Part shown: positions 8,575 through 13,629 of the stretch, one piece after another
How positions within the stretch are numbered: position 1 is the first letter of the stretch
Layout: the number at the start of each line of letters is the position of its first letter
Assembly: GCA_002281875.1 (NCBI GenBank)
Contig: NCHN01000009.1
Location: 1 to 64,000 of the forward strand
Direction of reading: 5' to 3'
DNA: 64,000 nt
DNA from: Sphingobacteriia bacterium 24-36-13
GTDB taxonomy: Bacteria; Bacteroidota; Bacteroidia; Chitinophagales; Chitinophagaceae
Position numbers and translations under genes: made by a program
The notes under the pieces: generated by a model
The model's input: only the letters and a program-made list of their open reading frames with translations
Databases searched by the model: none
What the model was told of the DNA's origin: nothing

Positions 8575-8650
8575 GTGTTAACACGATTATTTTAACACGA
8601 TTGACCTCACTATGTTAACACCCCCTTATATATTAAGGGGTGTTGTTAAC
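8575..8650. repeat. TTAACAC iterons and hairpin: candidate replication origin or operator
   Basis: GTGTTAACAC is an exact palindrome at 8575-8584. TTAACACGATT occurs at 8578-8588 and 8592-8602, 14 bp apart. A third GTTAACAC lies at 8614-8621 and GTTAAC again at 8645-8650. Between them AACA-C-CCCCTTA (8617-8628) pairs with TAAGGGG-TGTT (8634-8644), an 11-bp stem with one bulged C and an AT-only loop. The stretch sits between helicase and polymerase-like genes in a 117-bp spacer. Iterons plus an AT-rich hairpin are typical of plasmid-type origins; an operator or terminator is the alternative. Confidence 0.6.
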
Positions 8651-8687
8651 GTAACACAGTTTTGATTAATCAATACAATTCAATCCA

Positions 8688-9938
8688 ATGAGCACCCTAA
8701 CTACAGAGAACTTTGTAACCTATTTGAGGACCAGAATGTTTTGGCGGTCCCGCTTAAGGAATGTGGATGACAAAGAGCCTATTCATATTCCTAAGGACCA
8801 ATTAAAGGAAGTTAACCTAACAGCACTAAAAGCAGCAGGGGAAATTGCAATAACCAAAAAGAAAACCCAAAGAGGGCATGAAGCATTTTATTATGTAGCG
8901 TTAAAAGCAGGGGAAATTGAACCAGATTTATTAACCCCTACAAAAGGTAGGGAGTTGAACAGATTAACAGCAGAAATGCAGTCCTATCTAAAAAGGGTTT
9001 CACTAAAGGAAGGCTCAGGAAGCACCTATTATTTTAATGTATTCCTAGCGTTAAAGAATAAATACTTAAACCTATTTTTTACAGTCGATTTATTCTCAGG
9101 AAGAGTACATACCCCTGTTAGTGGTTTCCAAAGGATATACAGACCAAATATTTTAATTGATGGAGAGCAAACAGCTAGTTTAGACGTTACCACAATGCAG
9201 CCATTGTTATTAGGTAAGATACTAGAAAGCCATATTGGGGTTAATGAATATTCACAATGGATAAATGAGGGTAAGGATATTTATTTGAGCATACAGGATA
9301 AGGCAAAGCTAGAGAGCAGGGATAAGGCTAAAAAGCGGTTTTTTGAGATACTTTTTTCTTATGCAGATAAGCGTTTGGCTGCAATGTTTGGGAATGCTAA
9401 TTGGATAAATTGGGTAAATGATTTTAAGAGCAGACCAATGGCAGAGAACCCCCACAGCTTAAAGAAGCAGCATTCTAACTTAGCATGGCTATTGCAAACC
9501 ACAGAGGTTAAAATAATGCGTGAAGTTTGGCAGGGGTTAATTGATGCTGAAATAGTTTTCCTTTCGGTGCATGATGAAGTAATAGTTAAGGCAAAGGATG
9601 AAGGAAGAGCCAAAACAATATTTAGTAATATCCTAGCAAAGCATTTTAAATATTACAAATTGAACTCAAAAGGAGAAGCACCCCAAATAAGCCAAATTGA
9701 AGAGCCTAAGCCTAAAGCCAATACTTTATCGGTCCCAGAGGAAACAAAGCCAAGAGCACCCCAAAGAATCCGAACAATTGAGCAATTCCACAGCGAAGCA
9801 ATGAGGGCATTTAGTAAGACCTTAAGCAAGGATAAAACAAAGTTTCTCACTTGTTGGGCAAAGGACCTAAAGGATATTCTATTGGATGCAGGGATAAGCC
9901 CTAAAGATTTCTTAACATATTGTGGTACTAGTGCTTAA
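8688..9938 (+). CDS. minimal family A DNA polymerase-like protein
   Basis: A 416-residue protein carrying all three polymerase motifs of the Pol I family in order and with correct spacing. Motif A is SLDVTTMQPLLL with Asp166. Motif B has Arg211, Lys215, Phe219 and Phe223, exactly the RxxxKxxxFxxx(Y/F) O-helix pattern. A Q-helix-like LLQTTEVKIM (about 268-277) precedes motif C, SVHDEV (His295, Asp296, Glu297). There is neither a 5' nuclease nor a 3'-5' exonuclease, and the fold is much smaller than Pol I. Position 171, where Pol I has the steric-gate Glu, is Gln. After residue 330 come a Pro/Lys-rich linker and a small helical C-terminal domain. It occupies the place where related elements usually carry a primase. 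Catalysis is inferred, but the motif set is hard to explain otherwise. Confidence 0.75.
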   Translation: MSTLTTENFVTYLRTRMFWRSRLRNVDDKEPIHIPKDQLKEVNLTALKAAGEIAITKKKTQRGHEAFYYVALKAGEIEPDLLTPTKGRELNRLTAEMQSYLKRVSLKEGSGSTYYFNVFLALKNKYLNLFFTVDLFSGRVHTPVSGFQRIYRPNILIDGEQTASLDVTTMQPLLLGKILESHIGVNEYSQWINEGKDIYLSIQDKAKLESRDKAKKRFFEILFSYADKRLAAMFGNANWINWVNDFKSRPMAENPHSLKKQHSNLAWLLQTTEVKIMREVWQGLIDAEIVFLSVHDEVIVKAKDEGRAKTIFSNILAKHFKYYKLNSKGEAPQISQIEEPKPKANTLSVPEETKPRAPQRIRTIEQFHSEAMRAFSKTLSKDKTKFLTCWAKDLKDILLDAGISPKDFLTYCGTSA

Positions 9939-9965
9939 GTGCATTAGTGCCACATTTTTATTGAT

Positions 9966-9973
9966 TAATTTTG
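9966..9973 (+). promoter_or_regulatory. -7 box TAATTTTG, 4 nt before the start codon
   Basis: A perfect TAnnTTTG match only four bases before the ATG at 9978 implies a leaderless or nearly leaderless transcript for the 134-codon gene. It shows that the gene has its own promoter, separate from the polymerase-like gene upstream. Confidence 0.6.
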
Positions 9974-9977
9974 TAGT

Positions 9978-10382
9978 ATGGAAACGACCAAAAAACGACG
10001 TTTATTTACAGGCACCGAAGGAGTGAAATTTGATGCCAATAACCAACCAACCCCAGAGGCTAAGAGTGCAGGATGGCAGGAGAGAAGGAAGCAGAAATTA
10101 TTAACTCAGGGCATTGTTGAAAAGCTAATTGGTAAAGATTGCAGAAACCTAGAAGAGTACATACAGGCGTTAATTGATAATGCCAAAGCAGGAAACACTA
10201 AAGCAATGGAAGTGGTAAACAAAGCAATTGAAGAGGACCAGAGAAGCAATGAGCCAACCCAAATAACAGTTCAATACGGAAACCAAAAGGATTTGGATTT
10301 ATCGGTCCTTTCTACTGAATGTTTAACAGAACTATTGGCAGCGTACTCAGCACAGGGGTTAAATGCACCTATTGTAGATTAG
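9978..10382 (+). CDS. small basic element protein, 134 aa, possibly small-terminase-like
   Basis: I cannot assign this confidently. The N-terminus is basic (TTKKRRLF), then comes NQPTPEAKSAGWQERRKQK, and a helical middle (about 45-85) that contains NAKAGNTKAMEVVNKAIEED. Proteins with 'PEAKxxGWxxRRxxK' followed by a helical domain are often found beside phage terminases, so a small terminase subunit or DNA-packaging or replication accessory is possible. That would fit a phage-satellite reading of the element, but the similarity is by eye only. It has its own -7 box immediately upstream. Confidence 0.6.
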   Translation: METTKKRRLFTGTEGVKFDANNQPTPEAKSAGWQERRKQKLLTQGIVEKLIGKDCRNLEEYIQALIDNAKAGNTKAMEVVNKAIEEDQRSNEPTQITVQYGNQKDLDLSVLSTECLTELLAAYSAQGLNAPIVD

Positions 10383-10425
10383 GGAGTATTAAGATTATTT
10401 TTACTATTTTTAGTAAAAATCCATA

Positions 10426-10965
10426 ATGAAAGTCCTTTTCTCTATTTTCTTATTTATCCCAATACTATCATTTTCTCAATTGGAAAATGTACCCTTAAAA
10501 GAGGGTAAAGTATCTTTTGAGAAAGTGATTGTTCTGGATAGTATTAATAATAAAGATTTAGTCTTTAATGCTGCAAAATCCGCACTTGTAAGAAATGCAA
10601 ATTATAAGTATTCAAAAATTGATGAAGATAGAGTAGCAGGAAATATTACTACAGAAATTACTTTTAGTTTTATTGTGAATTCGCCCTTAGGTAGATGGAA
10701 TTATAATGCGAAATCTAACCTTTCGATCGATGTTAAAGAAAATCGTTTCCGAATAAGGCTATATAATAATACTGCCTCTTTTATTTTAATGCAGCAATTA
10801 GTTACTTATGAATTTGAAAGTGCTTATGCTGTTCAAAAAGAGGCTATAGCTAGTGGGAAATATAAAGTCAAGAAAGATAATGTAACCCCGTGGAATTCCA
10901 AATTATTGGGGATATTAGAGGCATTTGCTTTTTTAGTAAAAGATGGAATAAAAGATGAGTTTTAA
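10426..10965 (+). CDS. secreted DUF4468-like protein (first of two)
   Basis: A 179-residue protein with a clear signal peptide (MKVLFSIFLFIPILSFSQ, cleaved near residue 18), so it is exported. The mature part matches the DUF4468 pattern as I know it from Bacteroidota: a beta-rich domain with KVIVLDSINNKDLVFNAAKSAL then alternating strands ending in an RIRLYNN-type segment. Molecular function is unknown. It sits at the right end of the element beside a second protein of the same size and layout and looks like cargo rather than part of the mobility machinery. An envelope or surface-exclusion role is possible but has no direct support. Confidence 0.75.
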   Translation: MKVLFSIFLFIPILSFSQLENVPLKEGKVSFEKVIVLDSINNKDLVFNAAKSALVRNANYKYSKIDEDRVAGNITTEITFSFIVNSPLGRWNYNAKSNLSIDVKENRFRIRLYNNTASFILMQQLVTYEFESAYAVQKEAIASGKYKVKKDNVTPWNSKLLGILEAFAFLVKDGIKDEF

Positions 10966-11005
10966 TTAGTTATTAAACAGACTTTATTTTAAAATTGGAT
11001 TAGTT

Positions 11006-11536
11006 ATGATAAGATTTATTTTAGTTAGTGTTGCGTTTATTCTATCTGCCCCATTGTTTTCTCAAACAATGCCCAAATTCGAGCTGACAAAAAACGGTTT
11101 TGAGCCAATTGTGATTTCCGTAGATAGTACTAGTGCACCAGTAATTTATAAAAAGGTAAATAATTGGGTGCAGACTTATTATAAGAACCCCAGAGAAGTT
11201 TTGAAAGGGAATATTGAAAATGAAGAGATTAGATTAGAAGCAGTTATATTAAATGCATTTAAACTTAAAATTGCATTTTCGAATTTCAATTATAATCTAT
11301 GGTATTCATTAACAATACAGATTAAGGACAATAAGATTAGAGTATCAATAATTGAAAATAAAGTCACTTTGACGGATGGGACCAGATGGGCAGGTACATT
11401 GGGTACTTTTTTTGACAATGACGGGAATATTAAAACAAAAAATATCGAACAGAAGGAAGAAGTAGAAAAAGCCATAAATAGCATATTAAACTCTCTTTCA
11501 AACTACATTAACAATAAAAACAAAGTTGAATGGTAG
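11006..11536 (+). CDS. secreted DUF4468-like protein (second of two)
   Basis: A 176-residue exported protein (signal peptide MIRFILVSVAFILSAPLFSQ). The mature part has the same order as its neighbour: a short N-terminal strand with a VDSTSAP segment, a helix containing VYKKVNNWVQTYYKNP-like residues, then strands and a terminal helix (EVEKAINSILNSLSNYI). Direct identity with the first protein is low, so an ancient duplication or paired acquisition is likely. It starts 40 bp after its neighbour ends, probably in one transcript. It is the last gene before the right att site. Function unknown. Confidence 0.7.
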   Translation: MIRFILVSVAFILSAPLFSQTMPKFELTKNGFEPIVISVDSTSAPVIYKKVNNWVQTYYKNPREVLKGNIENEEIRLEAVILNAFKLKIAFSNFNYNLWYSLTIQIKDNKIRVSIIENKVTLTDGTRWAGTLGTFFDNDGNIKTKNIEQKEEVEKAINSILNSLSNYINNKNKVEW

Positions 11537-11603
11537 GAACTTAGATTTTGTGCCTCAGTAATAATGCCAATTTAAGGTCCAAAACTTAGCAATCCTACAA
11601 TAT

Positions 11604-11623
11604 TTGTACCTCTATTGTACCTC
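11604..11623. repeat. right subterminal motif pair TTGTACCTC (x2)
   Basis: TTGTACCTC at 11604-11612 and 11615-11623 has the same 2-bp spacing and orientation as the left-end pair at 4614-4633. The pair lies 58 bp inside the right att repeat. The inverted third copy seen at the left end is missing here. Confidence 0.7.
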
Positions 11624-11632
11624 ATAAAACTA

Positions 11633-11666
11633 AAAAACCCCTACAATTCAATATTGATAGGGGTTT
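11633..11666 (-). terminator. terminator of tRNA-Leu supplied by the element
   Basis: AAACCCCTA (11635-11643) pairs perfectly with TAGGGGTTT (11658-11666). On the minus strand the stem is followed by six T, directly downstream of the tRNA gene. On the plus strand it could also stop transcripts of the last cargo gene. It lies inside the element. Confidence 0.8.
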
Positions 11667-11678
11667 CAAGTTTTTAAG

Positions 11679-11765
11679 TGGTGCCCAGAACAGGAATCGA
11701 ACCTGCACTACCTTGCGATAACCAGATTTTGAGTCTAGCGCGTCTACCAATTCCGCCATCTGGGC
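11679..11765 (-). tRNA. tRNA-Leu, anticodon CAA
   Basis: The acceptor GCCCAGA pairs with TCTGGGC over 7 bp, followed by discriminator A and an encoded CCA (11679-11681). The anticodon stem CTAGA/TCTGG encloses the loop CTCAAAA, so the anticodon is CAA, reading UUG. There is a long variable arm as expected for leucine, and a T-arm GCAGG-TTCGATT-CCTGT. The last part of the gene is supplied by the integrated element, since it belongs to the right att site. Confidence 0.95.
11681..11703. repeat. right attachment site within the tRNA-Leu gene
   Basis: This is the functional tRNA's acceptor and T-arm 3' half, identical over 18 bases with 4484-4501 and matching 22 of 23 overall. The crossover restores an intact tRNA, the usual strategy of tRNA-targeting integrases. 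Confidence 0.85.
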
Positions 11766-11815
11766 TTTAATTGGAGTGCAATATTAGCCTATGCAGGTAT
11801 AATTTCCAAAATATT

Positions 11816-12322
11816 CTATTGCAGGCCGGCTAAAATTCTATCTAAATACTTCTTTTTAAAGTAATAGTCTTTTACTTGCAGCAACTCTTTTTCGGTAGTA
11901 ACACTTTCTGAATAATGCGCCATAATTGGCTCAATAGCTTCATATATTTCGTTTTGTAGTTTATTGGCTGCGGCTTTAATGGCTGCTACGGCTGCGGTGT
12001 CGGATTTGTCTAGTTCCATCACTTGCTCGTTTAAGTCCATCACTTCCATCAAAAAATCGGGGGGTAATTGGTATTTCTCTTCTTCTTGTATCAATCCCTT
12101 TAATCCCAATATATATTTAATCAATTGGTCTTTGTTCTGCAAGGTTTTGTAGGCCTCATTAATCGTTGCTGATTGTTCCAGTGCGGTATTTTGTTCCTCC
12201 GTTGTGGCTCCGCCAAAAAAGTCGGGGTGATTGGCCCTGCTCAGTTCGTAAAATTTTTTCTTTACGGCTGCGGTGTCGATGGTGAAACTGGGTTCGATCC
12301 CGAATAATTCAAAATAATTCAT
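11816..12322 (-). CDS. hscB: Fe-S assembly co-chaperone HscB (J protein)
   Basis: A 168-residue cytoplasmic co-chaperone that brings the scaffold IscU to the Hsp70 HscA and stimulates its ATPase during iron-sulfur cluster transfer. The N-terminal J domain (1-70) has the diagnostic HPD at residues 32-34 and starts MNYFELFGIEPSF, typical of HscB rather than DnaJ. The C-terminal three-helix domain (about 85-168) is the scaffold-binding part, including QLPPDFLMEVMDLNEQ. Length is normal. A -7 box TAAATTTG ends 4 bases before the ATG. It is the first core gene to the right of the tRNA insertion site and is divergent from the next gene. Confidence 0.92.
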   Translation of the reverse strand: MNYFELFGIEPSFTIDTAAVKKKFYELSRANHPDFFGGATTEEQNTALEQSATINEAYKTLQNKDQLIKYILGLKGLIQEEEKYQLPPDFLMEVMDLNEQVMELDKSDTAAVAAIKAAANKLQNEIYEAIEPIMAHYSESVTTEKELLQVKDYYFKKKYLDRILAGLQ

Positions 12323-12326
12323 GGCA

Positions 12327-12334
12327 CAAATTTA
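12327..12334 (-). promoter_or_regulatory. -7 box TAAATTTG for hscB
   Basis: A perfect TAnnTTTG on the minus strand, four bases before the hscB ATG; it predicts a leaderless or very short-leader mRNA. No convincing -33 TTTG was seen. Confidence 0.6.
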
Positions 12335-12423
12335 CGCCCTTACAACTCATTAAGGTTTCGAGAAATGATAAATATCATTCTTATTAAAGTGGGCAATCAG
12401 TTAAATTCGTGCAAAATTGTTCG

Positions 12424-13626
12424 ATGCTTGTTATTGGTCTTATTAGAGAGGGTAAAATTCCGGCGGATAATCGCGTGGCGTTAACGCCGGCGCAGTGTAA
12501 ATTCCTTACCAAGAATGTAGAGAATGTGGTGGTGAAAGTGGAGTCGGCGCCCGATCGTTGTTATTCTGATGAGGAGTATGCACGTGCGGGGGTGGAAATT
12601 ACCACTGACCTTTCTGATTGTAATTTGTTGCTCGGTATTAAGGAAGTGCCCGTGAGTCAGCTCATTCCGAACAAGCGTTACATGTTCTTTTCGCATACCA
12701 AAAAAATGCAGCCTTATAACCGTGCACTCATGCAGGCCATGGTGCAAAAAAATATTACCCTCATCGATTATGAATGCCTGGAACACAAAGATGGGCAGCG
12801 CATCATTGGCTTTGGTTTTTTTGCCGGCATAGTGGGGGCACACAATGGAATCATGGCGTATGGCAATCGTACGGGTGCTTTTAAATTAGAAAGGGTGCAC
12901 AAAATCAAAGACTATCGTGCCCTGATCCATACTTATTTTGGTTTGAAATTGCCGCCCATTAAAATTGCAGTGACGGGTAGTGGGAGAGTAGCCCATGGTA
13001 TTTTAGAAATCATGAACCTCTTAGACGTGCAGGAAGTGGAGCCCGATGAATATTTAAGCAAAGACTTTGATTATCCGGTGTATGTGCATTTAAAGGGCAA
13101 TAACCTTTATCAGCATAGCACCAATAAAACCTATCATCGTGATCATTTTCACGAGCATCCAGAGGAGTACGAATGTTTGTTTGAACAATATTGTTCGCAT
13201 ACGGATATTCTCATGAATGGTATTTATTGGGGTACCAATGTGCCGCGCTTGTTTTCGATGGAATCCTTGAAGGATCCCGATTTCAAGATTCAAACCATTG
13301 CCGATATTACCGATGACAAACATGGCTCTATTCCTTGTAACCTGGGGGATGCTACCATTCAAGATCCGGTGTATGGAGTGAATAAATTGTCTCGTCAAAA
13401 AACCGATCCATATTTGTCTAATTCGGTAGACATCATGGCTGTGGGAAACCTACCCAATGAATTGCCGCGCGATGCCAGTCGTTATTTTGGCGAACAGCTC
13501 ATCAAATATATTTTGGAAGATGTTCGTAAAGGTGGGTCGGCCATCATTGAGCGTGCCACTATTTTGAATGAGGGCAAACTCACTGAAGCGTTTGACTATT
13601 TAAAAGACTATGCGAGTCTCGACTAA
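12424..13626 (+). CDS. lysine-ketoglutarate reductase / saccharopine dehydrogenase-like enzyme
   Basis: A 400-residue NAD(P)-dependent enzyme of the alanine dehydrogenase/PNT superfamily. The N-terminal catalytic domain opens with IGLIREGKIPADNRVALTP. The segment FFSHTKKMQPYNRALMQ followed by ITLIDYECL closely resembles the lysine-ketoglutarate reductase domain of the saccharopine pathway, with the active-site His in SHT. A Rossmann nucleotide loop (VTGSGRVAHG) lies in the middle. The family reaction joins lysine and 2-oxoglutarate to saccharopine or the reverse. I start it at the ATG at 12424; the GTG at 12409 would overlap a -7-like TAAATTCG. No partner gene for lysine catabolism is adjacent, so the exact substrate remains open. 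Confidence 0.8.
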   Translation: MLVIGLIREGKIPADNRVALTPAQCKFLTKNVENVVVKVESAPDRCYSDEEYARAGVEITTDLSDCNLLLGIKEVPVSQLIPNKRYMFFSHTKKMQPYNRALMQAMVQKNITLIDYECLEHKDGQRIIGFGFFAGIVGAHNGIMAYGNRTGAFKLERVHKIKDYRALIHTYFGLKLPPIKIAVTGSGRVAHGILEIMNLLDVQEVEPDEYLSKDFDYPVYVHLKGNNLYQHSTNKTYHRDHFHEHPEEYECLFEQYCSHTDILMNGIYWGTNVPRLFSMESLKDPDFKIQTIADITDDKHGSIPCNLGDATIQDPVYGVNKLSRQKTDPYLSNSVDIMAVGNLPNELPRDASRYFGEQLIKYILEDVRKGGSAIIERATILNEGKLTEAFDYLKDYASLD

Positions 13627-13629
13627 ACG

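Larger units (their letters stand above)
4484..11703. mobile_element. integrative element in tRNA-Leu(CAA), about 7.2 kb
   Basis: The limits are a direct repeat of the tRNA 3' end: 4484-4506 and 11681-11703, 23 bp with one mismatch. A complete tyrosine integrase gene starts about 200 bp inside the left end. TTGTACCTC repeats lie just inside both ends. The genes all point right: integrase, two unknowns, HTH, helicase, polymerase-like protein, a small unknown protein and two secreted proteins. Relaxase, coupling protein, capsid, portal and large-terminase genes are absent, so it cannot transfer alone with the genes seen. It could be a mobilisable island or a phage satellite. Codon use and an AT-rich vocabulary differ from the core genes to the right. 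Confidence 0.88.
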
